NCBI RefSeq assembly: GCF_003576315.1
Contig: NZ_QWFZ01000020.1
Location: 310,001 to 374,000 of the forward strand
Length of the DNA: 64,000 nt
From: Henriciella mobilis
Lineage (GTDB): Bacteria > Pseudomonadota > Alphaproteobacteria > Caulobacterales > Hyphomonadaceae
Direction of reading: 5' to 3'
In this document: piece by piece, positions 1-12,550 of the stretch
Layout: every line of letters begins with the position of its first letter
Numbering within the stretch: the stretch's first letter is position 1
Program-made: the position numbers and the translations under genes
The notes under the pieces: model-generated
Databases searched by the model: none
Told to the model about the DNA's origin: nothing
What the model saw: the letters and a program-made list of their open reading frames with translations, nothing else

Positions 1-639
1 TCGAACCTGAAGCTGGACCGCGGCACGCTCTATCTCGTCGACAGTGGCGGGCAATATCTCGACGGCACGACCGACGTGACCCGCACGGTCCCCATCGGCG
101 CGCCGTCGGCAGACATGAAGCGGCATTACACGCTTGTCCTGCAGGGTCATATCGCCCTTGCCACGGTGCGGTTTCCGGAAGGCACGACCGGCACCCATCT
201 CGACAGCCTGGCGCGCTACCCGCTCTGGCAGGCCGGCCTCGATTATGACCATGGCACGGGCCATGGCGTCGGGGTCTATCTCGGCGTGCATGAGGGCCCG
301 CAGCGCATTGCCAAGGCATGGAACAGCATCGCCCTGCGCCCCGGCATGATCGTGTCGAACGAGCCCGGCTTCTATCGCGAGGGCCAGTACGGCATTCGCA
401 TCGAGAACCTGCAATATGTTACGCCGCCCACGGACATTCCGGGCGGGGAGCGCAAGATGCTGGGCTTCAGGAACCTCACCTGGGCGCCGCTCGCACGCGG
501 GCTGATCGATCTGGATATTCTGTCTACGGACGAACGGGCCTGGGTCGACGCCTATCATGCCGAAGTGCTTGAGAAGATCGGACCGCTTGTTGAAGGCGAG
601 GTGGCCGACTGGCTTGTGGCCCAGTGCGCGCCGCTTTGA
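1..639 (+). CDS. Aminopeptidase P family metallopeptidase (M24), 5'-truncated by window edge
   Basis: The reading frame is open from base 1, so only the C-terminal catalytic part (212 residues) is present. It shows the pita-bread M24 ligand pattern: DSGGQYLDGTTDVTRT near the start (two Asp ligands), HGTGHGVG (His), NEPGFY (Glu) and GIRIENL (Glu). The family removes N-terminal residues preceding proline using two Mn/Zn ions in the cytoplasm. The tail after the last Glu, with LTWAPLARGLID, matches the long Xaa-Pro aminopeptidase form. It converges on ligA with 13 nt between the stop codons. Confidence 0.9.
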   Translation, partial: SNLKLDRGTLYLVDSGGQYLDGTTDVTRTVPIGAPSADMKRHYTLVLQGHIALATVRFPEGTTGTHLDSLARYPLWQAGLDYDHGTGHGVGVYLGVHEGPQRIAKAWNSIALRPGMIVSNEPGFYREGQYGIRIENLQYVTPPTDIPGGERKMLGFRNLTWAPLARGLIDLDILSTDERAWVDAYHAEVLEKIGPLVEGEVADWLVAQCAPL

Positions 640-652
640 TCGCGGCGTCGCG

Positions 653-4452
<3,800 letters not shown>

Positions 4453-4503
4453 GCGCCCTCATAACATCAGAACAAAACCGGAACAAGTCTGTTCTTCGCG
4501 ACC

Positions 4504-5310
4504 CTATTCGACCGAGGCGCTGACCCTGGGCGGCGCGACGTCCAGCAGGCCCTGCCGGTCGAGCAGCCTGTAGCCGTCCTCATACCATTCGCTGTCGGGA
4601 TAATTGTATCCGAGCACCGATGCAGCGGCGACAGCCTGGTCCATCACGCCCAGCGAGATGTAGCACTCGATCAGCCGGTAAAGCGCTTCGGGCGCGTGGC
4701 TGGTGGTCTCATACTCGTCGACCACGGTCTTGAACCGGTTCACCGCCGCCAGGTGCTGGTTGCGGCGCAGGTACCAGCGGCCGATTTCCATGTCCTTGCC
4801 GGCCAGCTGGTCGCGGACCATGTCGATCTTGACCTGCGCGTCGCGGGCATAGTCACTGCCCGGATAGCGGCGGACCACGTCGGTCAGCGCATCGCGGGCC
4901 AGTTCGGTTGTCTTCTGGTCGCGGCCGACGTCGACAATCTGCTGGAAGTAGCTCAGCGCGATCAGGTAGTGCGCATAGGGCGCGCCCTGCCCGGCCGGGT
5001 TGAGCGCCAGATAGCGCTGCGCCGTGGAGACGGCATCGTCATAGCGCCGCGAGCGGTAGGAGGCATAGGCCGACATCAGCGTCGAGCGGCGGGCCCATTC
5101 CGAATAGGGGTGCTGGCGCTCGACCTCGTTGAACAGCTCGATCGCGCTGACATAGTCGCGCGCATCCATTTCATCGGCAGCCGCATTGTAGAGCGCCTCC
5201 ACCGGCCGCTCGACATAGGCAAGGTCGCGTGCACGCCGATTTGAGCTGCACGAGGTGACCAGGAGCGCGCCACATACGAGGAAAAGACAGGTTCGAGAGG
5301 AAAGCACCAT
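4504..5310 (-). CDS. bamD: Outer-membrane assembly lipoprotein BamD
   Basis: The protein has a lipoprotein signal ending in LVTSC (Cys at 21) followed by TPR repeats such as AADEMDARDYVSAIELF and HPYSEWARRSTLM. BamD docks with BamA in the beta-barrel assembly machine on the periplasmic face of the outer membrane. The ATG at 5310 is chosen because GGAAGAAG lies just upstream and the signal peptide begins there; a GTG 39 nt upstream is open but adds a non-signal extension. The gene is divergent from the XRE regulator. Confidence 0.96.
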   Translation of the reverse strand: MVLSSRTCLFLVCGALLVTSCSSNRRARDLAYVERPVEALYNAAADEMDARDYVSAIELFNEVERQHPYSEWARRSTLMSAYASYRSRRYDDAVSTAQRYLALNPAGQGAPYAHYLIALSYFQQIVDVGRDQKTTELARDALTDVVRRYPGSDYARDAQVKIDMVRDQLAGKDMEIGRWYLRRNQHLAAVNRFKTVVDEYETTSHAPEALYRLIECYISLGVMDQAVAAASVLGYNYPDSEWYEDGYRLLDRQGLLDVAPPRVSASVE

Positions 5311-5499
5311 CAATCTACTTCTTCCGGCTGCTGGAGATTGCGCCTGCACTTTGACTTTCAGGGCCGCGATGTAAAGGGCACGATACAGGAACTTCCTGCT
5401 ACCTTGCTTGTTTTTAAGCAGCGATTATCTAGTTTAATTGACACACAACACGCCGATTCCGGGATCTACAGGCGCCCGGCCAGAAAGGCGAGGCGAGCA

Positions 5500-5967
5500 A
5501 TGGATGACGAGGAATCGGGCGGGTTTACCGCATCGGAAATTGACACGATTGTCGGCGAGCGCATCCGGCGCCGCCGCATTCTGACTGGCCAGACACAGGA
5601 CCAGCTCGGCGATGCGCTGGGCGTTTCCTACCAGCAGATCCAGAAATACGAGACAGGCGCCAATCGCGTCAGCGCCGGCCGCCTCTACCTGCTGGCGGAA
5701 AAGCTGGAAGTCGCTCCAGCCTGGTTTTTTGACGGCCTGGGCGAGACTGGCAAGGACGATGTCGAGGACGAAATGGTCTCCTCCTCGCGGCTGGCCATCG
5801 AATGTGTACGTAACCTCGCCCGGATCAAGGACGAGAAAGTGCGTGCCGCCATCGCGACAATGATCCGCACGCTGGCCGATTCGGATGGCGAAGGGGCCGG
5901 AGAGGCCATGCTGGCAACCCAGCTGACAAATGGCCATGCGGCGCAGGCAGGTCGCGAGAAGAGCTGA
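5500..5967 (+). CDS. XRE-family helix-turn-helix transcriptional regulator
   Basis: The 155-residue protein has an N-terminal HTH: IVGERIRRRRILTGQTQDQLGDALGVSYQQIQKYETGANRVSAGRLYLLAEKLEV. The LGDALGVSYQQIQKYE-GANR pattern belongs to a regulator group common in alphaproteobacteria. The C-terminal half is helical without a recognised domain. The ATG at 5500 is preferred (AAAGGCGAGG upstream) over an in-frame start at 5338. The 189-nt region shared with bamD contains a TTGACA (5438) and a GATTC methylation site (5455). Its target genes are unknown. Confidence 0.9.
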   Translation: MDDEESGGFTASEIDTIVGERIRRRRILTGQTQDQLGDALGVSYQQIQKYETGANRVSAGRLYLLAEKLEVAPAWFFDGLGETGKDDVEDEMVSSSRLAIECVRNLARIKDEKVRAAIATMIRTLADSDGEGAGEAMLATQLTNGHAAQAGREKS

Positions 5968-6025
5968 CCGATTTCAGGATTTGAAGGCGTTGCGCCGATG
6001 CGAAGCCTACACGGCGCCGTGCGCG

Positions 6026-6946
6026 CTACTGGCGGGCTGCGAGGCTGACCGGCTCCATGTCCGCAGCGACTTCATCGGTTTCCCAGCACCAGGCCGACGG
6101 CGTATCCAGCAAGGCGCGGACAAGCTTGTTGTTCAGCGCATGCCCCGGCTGGCGGGCTTCGTAAATACCGGCAATAGGGGCGCCAGCGAGCATAAGGTCG
6201 CCAACGGCATCGAGGATCTTGTGGCGCACAAACTCGTCGCTGGCGCGAAGGCCTTCCGGATTGACGACCGTGTCGCCGTCGAGAACCACCGCATTGTCGA
6301 GCGAGCCGCCGCGGGCCAGCCCCTTGGACTTCAGGAACTCCACCTCATGGGCAAAGCCGAAGGTCCGCGCGAAAGCGATATCGCGGGCGAACATGCCCGG
6401 TAGCAGCCGCAGTGACATCTGCTGCGTACCGATGGCCCGGCTCTCGAATTCGATCTTGGCGTGGATGGCGAGATAGTTGTCCGCCGAGGGCTTCAGGCGG
6501 GCGGTTTTCACCCCGTCTCCCACTTCCACCTCTTCAAGGATGCGGATCCGGCGGCGCAGCGCGCCCTGCTGGCGCAGGCCTGCCGAGAGCAGCAGCTCAC
6601 AATAGACAGCCGAGGAGCCATCCATGATCGGCACTTCAGGGCCGTCGATCTCGATCAGGAGATTGTCGACACCGATACCGGCGCAGGCGGCGAGCAGATG
6701 CTCGACCGTGGCGACCGTCACGCCGTCTGCATTCTGCAGCGTTGTTCCGAGCTGGACCTCGCTGACATGGTCGCCGCGCGCCATCAGCAGATTGTCCCGG
6801 TCCTTGATGTCCGTACGGCGGAAGCGAATGCCCGTCCCGACAGGTGCCGGTTTCATCACCATGCGCGCGCGGGCGCCCGAATGCACGCCGACACCGGCGC
6901 AAACCACGGGACAACTGACGGTCTGCTGCACCTGAACGCTACTCAT
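6026..6946 (-). CDS. lpxC: UDP-3-O-acyl-N-acetylglucosamine deacetylase LpxC
   Basis: It is 306 residues, typical of LpxC, the zinc enzyme for the committed step of lipid A synthesis. Zinc-ligand motifs are visible: TVEHLLAACAGIGVDN, EFVRHKILDAVGDLML, and GHALNNKLVRALL near the C-terminus. It lies downstream of ftsZ on the same strand, the arrangement seen in many proteobacteria, with an inverted repeat between them. Confidence 0.98.
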   Translation of the reverse strand: MSSVQVQQTVSCPVVCAGVGVHSGARARMVMKPAPVGTGIRFRRTDIKDRDNLLMARGDHVSEVQLGTTLQNADGVTVATVEHLLAACAGIGVDNLLIEIDGPEVPIMDGSSAVYCELLLSAGLRQQGALRRRIRILEEVEVGDGVKTARLKPSADNYLAIHAKIEFESRAIGTQQMSLRLLPGMFARDIAFARTFGFAHEVEFLKSKGLARGGSLDNAVVLDGDTVVNPEGLRASDEFVRHKILDAVGDLMLAGAPIAGIYEARQPGHALNNKLVRALLDTPSAWCWETDEVAADMEPVSLAARQ

Positions 6947-7030
6947 GAGGGACGCCCTTATTTCCTGACACTGCTAAGAAAAGGAGTCTCGCCCCTGGTT
7001 CAAAACAAGGAATGTTTCGCAATATGACAA

Positions 7031-7060
7031 ACAGGGCCCCGGCATACGCCAAAGCCCTGT
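7031..7060 (-). terminator. Candidate terminator hairpin between ftsZ and lpxC
   Basis: The perfect 7-bp inverted repeat ACAGGGC (7031-7037) and GCCCTGT (7054-7060) lies 38 nt after the ftsZ stop and before lpxC. The distal T-run is short on the minus strand (TTGT), so it may only attenuate. The loop contains a smaller GGC/GCC pairing. Confidence 0.45.
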
Positions 7061-7097
7061 TTTCAAATGGATAATCCTGTTACAAAACCGACTGCTG

Positions 7098-8513
7098 TCA
7101 GTGGTTTGCTGACCGCCTCAGGAAGGCCGGGATTTCGAGGTCCGCATCGTCGAACGGTGCGGCATCGGGATGGTCTTCCGGCGAGGAGACGATTTTCTCG
7201 TCGAAATCGACATCCTCCTGGTCATTGTCACCCTGGGCGGTGCCTTTGCGCCAGCCGAAGAGGTTGGCAAAGCCTGCGCCGCCATCATCCTCGCCCCGCT
7301 TGGACTTCTGCGCGGGTTGCGGCTGGGGTTGCGGGCGGTTGAAGACCTGATCGGCGGAAACCTGGTCGCCCCCTTCTGTGCCTTCCATGTGGGCGGCCGG
7401 CAGCGGACGGCCACGGAAGTCCGGGCGCGGATCGGTTTCGAACATGTCTTCCTGCTGCTGGTCGTGAACGACGACCTTGGGGCGTTCTTCAGCGGCGGGC
7501 GCCGGTTCATCGCGCTTTTCGGCAACGGCCTCGACCGTCTGCGCCGGCGTTTCCACGATGCCCATGCCGATGGCACTGTCGATACCGGCCGCGACAACCG
7601 AGACGCGCAGGCGCCCTTCAAGCTCGGGATCGAAGGTGGAGCCGAGAATGATATTGGCGTCCGGGTCGACTTCACGGCGGATTTCATTGGCCGCTTCGTC
7701 CAGCTCGAACAGGGTCATGTCGTAGCCGCCGGTGATATTGATCAGCACGCCCTTGGCGCCCGTCATCGACACATCGTCGAGCAGCGGGTTGTCGATCGCG
7801 GCGCGGGCAGCTTCAAGCGCGCGGCCTTCGCCCTCGCCCTCGCCCATGCCCATCATGGCAGAGCCCATGCCCTTCATGATCGTGCGGACGTCTGCAAAGT
7901 CGAGATTGATCAGGCCCGGCATCACCATCAGGTCGGTAATGCCGCGCACGCCGGAATAAAGCACGTCATCGGCCATGCGGAAGGCTTCGGCGAAGGTCGT
8001 GCGCTCATTGGCGACGCGGAAAAGGTTCTGGTTCGGGACGACAATCATCGTATCGACCGACGCCTTCATGCGCTCAAGGCCGCCTTCGGCAATCTTCATG
8101 CGGCGCGCGCCTTCGAAGCTGAACGGCTTGGTGACGACACCGACAGTCAGGATGCCCTTGTCGTGGGCCGCCTTTGCAATGATCGGCGCAGCACCCGTCC
8201 CCGTTCCGCCGCCAAGGCCAGCAGCGATGAAGACCATGTGGGCGCCTTCAAGGTATTCATTGATGTCTTCGATGGATTCTTCGGCCGCCGCAGCGCCGAC
8301 CTCAGGCCGCGCACCCGCGCCGAGACCGGATGTGGTCTCAAGGCCAAGCTGGATGCGGCTTTCGGTCTTCGAACGTTCAAGGGCCTGCGCGTCAGTATTG
8401 GCGACGACAAACTCCACGCCCTGCAGGTTGGCGTCGATCATGTTGTCGACGGCGTTTCCGCCGGCTCCACCAACACCGAATACGACGATCCTGGGCTTGA
8501 GTTCCTGAGTCAT
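7098..8513 (-). CDS. ftsZ: Cell division protein FtsZ
   Basis: This tubulin-like GTPase forms the Z ring. The tubulin signature [11 protein letters not shown], the N-terminal [15 protein letters not shown] and the conserved C-terminal peptide [10 protein letters not shown] are present. About 150 residues between the GTPase body and that peptide form the long Pro/Glu-rich linker typical of alphaproteobacterial FtsZ. The ATG at 8513 (AAAGGCGC upstream) is chosen over an in-frame TTG at 8531. The 92-nt gap from ftsA could hold a promoter. Confidence 0.98.
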   Translation of the reverse strand: MTQELKPRIVVFGVGGAGGNAVDNMIDANLQGVEFVVANTDAQALERSKTESRIQLGLETTSGLGAGARPEVGAAAAEESIEDINEYLEGAHMVFIAAGLGGGTGTGAAPIIAKAAHDKGILTVGVVTKPFSFEGARRMKIAEGGLERMKASVDTMIVVPNQNLFRVANERTTFAEAFRMADDVLYSGVRGITDLMVMPGLINLDFADVRTIMKGMGSAMMGMGEGEGEGRALEAARAAIDNPLLDDVSMTGAKGVLINITGGYDMTLFELDEAANEIRREVDPDANIILGSTFDPELEGRLRVSVVAAGIDSAIGMGIVETPAQTVEAVAEKRDEPAPAAEERPKVVVHDQQQEDMFETDPRPDFRGRPLPAAHMEGTEGGDQVSADQVFNRPQPQPQPAQKSKRGEDDGGAGFANLFGWRKGTAQGDNDQEDVDFDEKIVSSPEDHPDAAPFDDADLEIPAFLRRSANH

Positions 8514-8605
8514 TCTATGCGCCTTTGCCAATCTACCGAAGGGGGTGTCCGAGGAACACTCTGGCCGCCCTGAACTAAAAGACGGTTAAGTGGACGCTTC
8601 GCGGC

Positions 8606-9901
8606 TCAAAAATTTTCACTGAGCCAGCGAAACACCTTGTTCAGAAGTCCGTTCCCGCCTGGTCCTCCTGCGGCTTCAGACGTGCTGCCAGCCCGTGCCA
8701 CGTCTACAAATCCCCTGAATTCGTACGATAGCAGACCTGCAGCTGTGGAAAAGACCGGATTGGCATGAGATTCACCCAAAATGTCGGCCTCGATCGGTTT
8801 TCCGAGGCGTACTGGCTGCTGCAGGACGCGTGAGGCGATGTCGCGCACACCGGGGAGCTGGCTTGCGCCGCCTGTCAGTACGGTCCGTCTCGGCATGATT
8901 TTCTTCAGTTCGCTGCCGGCCAGCATCTTCGCGGCATATTCGAAGGTTTCCTCGATGCGCGGGGCGATGATGGCGGCGAGCTCGCCGCGCGCCATGCGGC
9001 TGGCATTGAGGCGGCCATCGTCGCCGAGGCGGGGAACCTCGATCCGTTCGGCAAGGCCCGGGCTGGCCGTATCGGCTGTACCGTGGACCGTCTTCATCCG
9101 CTCGGCTGCCGCAAAGGTCGTGCCGATGCCCTGCGCCAGGTCGCCCGTGACGTTCGAGCCGCCCGCCGGGACAAGGCCCAGCCAGGCCGGCGATCCGTTG
9201 ATGAAGGCGCAGGCCGCCGTCACGCCGGAGCCCATGTCGATGCATAGCGCGCCATTCTCGATCTCGTCATCGATCAGCGTGCCCGCGCCGCTTGCCACGG
9301 CCGACGGAATGATCCGGTCGACCTGCAGGTGAGCGCGGCCAACGCATTCGACGAGATTGCGCACCAGCGACCTCGGCGCGGTGATGACCGACAGGAGTAC
9401 GGACAGTTTGTCGCCGATCATGCCGGCGGCGTCCTTGATCCCTTCCTGGTCGTCGAGCTTGTAGAGGACCGGATGCGCGCTGAGGATCTCGCGCTGCTTG
9501 GGATTGACCTTGCCGAGCGCCATGGCGTGCAGCTTCTTCATGTCCTTGCGGGTCACCTCGCGCCCGCCAAGGTCCATCGCCGCGGCCACGAATTCGCACG
9601 TCACCTTCGGACCGGTAATGCCGAGCACGACCTGTTCGATCCGCTCGCCGGCCTCACGCTCGGCATCCTCAACCGCCAGGCGGATCGAGCGTTCGAGCGC
9701 TTCCATGTCCTTGATCGAGCCACCGGTGAAGCCGCGGCTCTGCTGGCGCCCGCCCCCGAGGAAGGAAAAACCCGCCCGCGAGGACGGATCGAACCGGCCG
9801 ATCAGGCAGGTGATCTTGGAGGACCCGATGTCGAGCGACGCTATGGCCTGCCCGATACGGGCGGCTTTTGCCGGTTTCAGTTTCGCGTCAGCTCTGGCCA
9901 T
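8606..9901 (-). CDS. ftsA: Cell division protein FtsA
   Basis: This actin-like ATPase tethers FtsZ to the membrane. It shows IASLDIGSSKITCLIG near the N-terminus (phosphate loop), IDMGSGVTAACAFINGS, VLTGGASQLPGV (adenosine motif), and an amphipathic C-terminus NGLLNKVFRWLSENF, the usual membrane anchor. The ATG at 9901 sits 8 nt after the ftsQ stop. An in-frame ATG at 9943 would overlap ftsQ by 35 nt and is less likely. Confidence 0.96.
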   Translation of the reverse strand: MARADAKLKPAKAARIGQAIASLDIGSSKITCLIGRFDPSSRAGFSFLGGGRQQSRGFTGGSIKDMEALERSIRLAVEDAEREAGERIEQVVLGITGPKVTCEFVAAAMDLGGREVTRKDMKKLHAMALGKVNPKQREILSAHPVLYKLDDQEGIKDAAGMIGDKLSVLLSVITAPRSLVRNLVECVGRAHLQVDRIIPSAVASGAGTLIDDEIENGALCIDMGSGVTAACAFINGSPAWLGLVPAGGSNVTGDLAQGIGTTFAAAERMKTVHGTADTASPGLAERIEVPRLGDDGRLNASRMARGELAAIIAPRIEETFEYAAKMLAGSELKKIMPRRTVLTGGASQLPGVRDIASRVLQQPVRLGKPIEADILGESHANPVFSTAAGLLSYEFRGFVDVARAGSTSEAAGGPGGNGLLNKVFRWLSENF

Positions 9902-9908
9902 GATGTGA

Positions 9909-10778
9909 TCAGCTTTCTGCGGGCGCGCTTCCCGGCCCGGCATTGCGTTTCGGTTTCAGGTAAGCACGCCCCGGCACACGCAGGTCGACGCGGGTAATCT
10001 CGCGGTCGGTCAGCTCCGCGCGGGCATCCAGGGCGGCAAGTTCAGCGGCGGCCCGGTCGATCTTCGCGTCGGCCGGCAGCTGGATGGTCAGCCCGCTGCG
10101 CAGCTTCACATCCCAGCGGCGCGCGGAGACGCGCTGGGCATAGGAAACCTCAGGGACAATGTCCTGGTTGCGCGACAGCGCCCGCAGCAGGGCCTGCACA
10201 CCATCCGGCGCCTCCGCCCCCGACAGGCGCAGCAGTGAAGGGTGATCCTTCGGGTCGAGCCCTTCGACCGTCCGGCCGAGACTGTCGACCACTTTCCAGG
10301 CCTCGCCATTGTGCCACAGCGCCACCGGTTCGGCGGGCGAGGCGTGGATCAGGATCTGGTTCGGCCACAGGCGATAGACCCGCGCATTGGTCACCTGGCC
10401 CGTCTCAACGACACGCCGGCGGATGGCATGGGGGTCGGCCCGGAACATGTTCTCGCCAGGCTCGATCTCCGACATGCGCTTGACCATGCCCTGCAGTGTC
10501 GGATGGCCTTCCAGCCCAACAACCTTCACGTCCTCAACGGCAAAGCCGGTCGCGCCCGCCATGCCGTCCAGCGCGGCATCGACGCGGTCCCCGACCTTGG
10601 CGAGCGACCCGCCGATCAGCGCGGCGCCGGCCACGATCACGGCCAGCACCATGACCAGGCCGAACACGACCGATGACGCATCTACGCGCTCATAGTCCGG
10701 CTCAGGCGGTGGCGGCGGCTGCTTGCGCCCGCGCGCGGCGGCCTTCTGCGGCTGTTTCCTGCCCTTTACCTGCGGCAT
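9909..10778 (-). CDS. ftsQ: Cell division protein FtsQ
   Basis: The 289-residue bitopic protein has a basic, Pro-rich cytoplasmic N-terminus, one membrane segment ([20 protein letters not shown], about 38-57), a POTRA domain starting at [20 protein letters not shown], and a beta domain. It recruits FtsB/FtsL at the divisome. Its start overlaps the end of ddl by 13 nt. Confidence 0.95.
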   Translation of the reverse strand: MPQVKGRKQPQKAAARGRKQPPPPPEPDYERVDASSVVFGLVMVLAVIVAGAALIGGSLAKVGDRVDAALDGMAGATGFAVEDVKVVGLEGHPTLQGMVKRMSEIEPGENMFRADPHAIRRRVVETGQVTNARVYRLWPNQILIHASPAEPVALWHNGEAWKVVDSLGRTVEGLDPKDHPSLLRLSGAEAPDGVQALLRALSRNQDIVPEVSYAQRVSARRWDVKLRSGLTIQLPADAKIDRAAAELAALDARAELTDREITRVDLRVPGRAYLKPKRNAGPGSAPAES

Positions 10779-11674
10779 GAAGCATCCTCGATCATCCAGC
10801 TGACGAGATCCTCGAACGGCATGCCGGTATAGGCCGCCTGCTCCGGGACCAGGGAGGTCGGTGTCATGCCTGGCTGGGTATTTGTTTCCAGTATCACGAG
10901 CCGGTCCTTGTCTTCGTCAAATCGAAAATCGGACCGCGTCACGCCTCGGCACCCGAGCGCCTGATGCGCCTTCAGAGCTGCTTCCAGAGCCTTTTGCGTT
11001 ATGTGCTCAGGAACCTCCGCCGGCACGACATGGCGCGATCCACCTGCTGCGTATTTTGCATCAAAATCGTAAAACTCCCTTAACGTTGTGATCTCGGTGA
11101 CAGCCAGTGGCTTGTCGCCCAGAACCGCTACGGTGAGCTCGCGTCCGGGGATGTATTCCTCGGCCATGAGGTTGTCGCCGTACTTCCAATCGTCCGACAG
11201 CACGAATTGCGACGGGCCATTGTTCTGCTCGCGCACGAAGACCACGCCAAAGCTCGATCCTTCATTGACCGGCTTGATGACATAGGGCGGCTTCAGCGGG
11301 TGGGCGCGCGCAGCTTCTTCGCGGGTGACGGCCACGTCCTGCGCGACGTCCAGCCCGGCCTGCTGGTAGACCGCCTTGGACTTGCGCTTGTCCATCGCGA
11401 TGGCAGACGCGGTCACGCCGGAATGGCTGTAGGGTATGTCGAGGATCTCGAAGAGCCCCTGCACGCAGCCATCCTCGCCCCAGGGGCCGTGCAGGCCGTT
11501 CAGGATGACGTCCGGGGCGGCCTCGGCGATCTGTCGGGCAAGGTCGCGCGTGGCATCGATACCGACAGCGTCATAACCGGCAGCCTTCGCCGCCCGCAGC
11601 ATCTGGGTGCCCGAAGAGACGGACACCTCCCGCTCCGAAGACCAGCCCCCGTAAACCACTGCGACGCGCTTCAT
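10766..11674 (-). CDS. ddl: D-alanine--D-alanine ligase
   Basis: This ATP-grasp enzyme makes D-Ala-D-Ala for the peptidoglycan stem. Visible motifs are [51 protein letters not shown] and [19 protein letters not shown]. The ATG at 11674 has GGAGGA nearby; an upstream in-frame start at 11725 adds 17 Arg-rich residues and is rejected. It is the first gene of the ddl-ftsQ-ftsA-ftsZ run after the insertion that separates it from murB. Confidence 0.97.
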   Translation of the reverse strand: MKRVAVVYGGWSSEREVSVSSGTQMLRAAKAAGYDAVGIDATRDLARQIAEAAPDVILNGLHGPWGEDGCVQGLFEILDIPYSHSGVTASAIAMDKRKSKAVYQQAGLDVAQDVAVTREEAARAHPLKPPYVIKPVNEGSSFGVVFVREQNNGPSQFVLSDDWKYGDNLMAEEYIPGRELTVAVLGDKPLAVTEITTLREFYDFDAKYAAGGSRHVVPAEVPEHITQKALEAALKAHQALGCRGVTRSDFRFDEDKDRLVILETNTQPGMTPTSLVPEQAAYTGMPFEDLVSWMIEDASCRR

Positions 11675-11815
11675 GCCATCCTCCGATTGTGTCAGCCGGG
11701 CCGGGCGGGCCCGGCGCCGAGACAATCATGGTGGCGGCGAGAAATTAAGGCAGTGCTACACTGCGTGCATCGGGCGCTGCGGAATTTTCCACGCGCCGGC
11801 CTGGGCCGACGGCGC

Positions 11816-12310
11816 CTATTCGGACTCTTCGGCGTCCCCTGAAAGCCGGTCGAACATGGTTTCCACGAGGTCGACATATATGCCGGTCAGCTCGTTGATG
11901 TTCTGCTGTGTCACACCGCCATTCAGGATGACGTAATAGTTGATCATCCAGTTCTCATCGTCGAAGGACGCTGTCTTGACCGCGGCAAACATCTCGTTCG
12001 TGCTGGCAAGGAAAGCGGCCTTGTCTGTGACGTTGCCAGGGTAATTCTGGATGGAAATGAGACGCAGGCCATGGCACTGCTGGTCCATCTCATCGCAGGC
12101 AACCCCCGACAGGTAGATGGTATAACCGTCAATCGTGCCGCCCCAGATCGGCTCCTCGCCGTCCGAGCTGAGCTTTTGCGCATCGCTCGAGCCGTTTTCG
12201 GTGAAGGCGGTCTGGACCACGTCATCGCTCAGATATTCAACGATGGTTTCCTGTGCGTGGGCTGACAGCGATAGCGCAAGCAGTCCAGCGGCGGTTAGAA
12301 GTGATTTCAT
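11816..12310 (-). CDS. Secreted YbjN-like protein
   Basis: It is 164 residues with a clear signal peptide (MKSLLTAAGLLALSLSAHAQ, cleavage after AHA). The mature part, with TIDGYTIYLSGVACDEMDQQC, NEMFAAVKTASFDDENWMINYYVILNGGVT and a helical C-terminus, resembles the YbjN/type III chaperone-like fold seen in many secreted alphaproteobacterial proteins. Start by GGAGG 9 nt upstream. Function is unknown. It sits inside the dcw cluster together with the divergent TonB-receptor-like gene. Confidence 0.75.
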   Translation of the reverse strand: MKSLLTAAGLLALSLSAHAQETIVEYLSDDVVQTAFTENGSSDAQKLSSDGEEPIWGGTIDGYTIYLSGVACDEMDQQCHGLRLISIQNYPGNVTDKAAFLASTNEMFAAVKTASFDDENWMINYYVILNGGVTQQNINELTGIYVDLVETMFDRLSGDAEESE

Positions 12311-12491
12311 GGGTCGGGCCTCCATTACCGATTCGCGAAGTCTAGAAGTGCAGGCGCCGAGCGTCCAGACGCCAGCCAGCAGCGGCGCCCGGCAGCATCC
12401 GCACCATCAGGCCTTGCGCGCGCAGGCTTGCCTTGAAATGGTCACACTACATTACGGTTTGGTAAGTTGAACCATCCGCCGGATTCTTGTC

Positions 12492-12505
12492 GTTACACTT
12501 GTAAC
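12492..12505. promoter_or_regulatory. GTTACA-N2-TGTAAC palindrome upstream of the TonB-receptor-like gene
   Basis: A perfect 6-bp inverted repeat with a 2-nt centre lies 46 nt upstream of the receptor-like gene start and in the region shared with the divergent YbjN-like gene. Its size and position suit a dimeric repressor operator; the binding protein is unknown. Confidence 0.4.
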
Positions 12506-12550
12506 GGGCCTCGGGTCACAGAAGAGGCTTCGCAAGAAGGAAACGTCGGA

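Noticed and set aside
7170-8573. 467-residue open frame antisense to ftsZ
   Set aside because: Shadow of ftsZ; composition atypical (His/Arg/Asp-rich).
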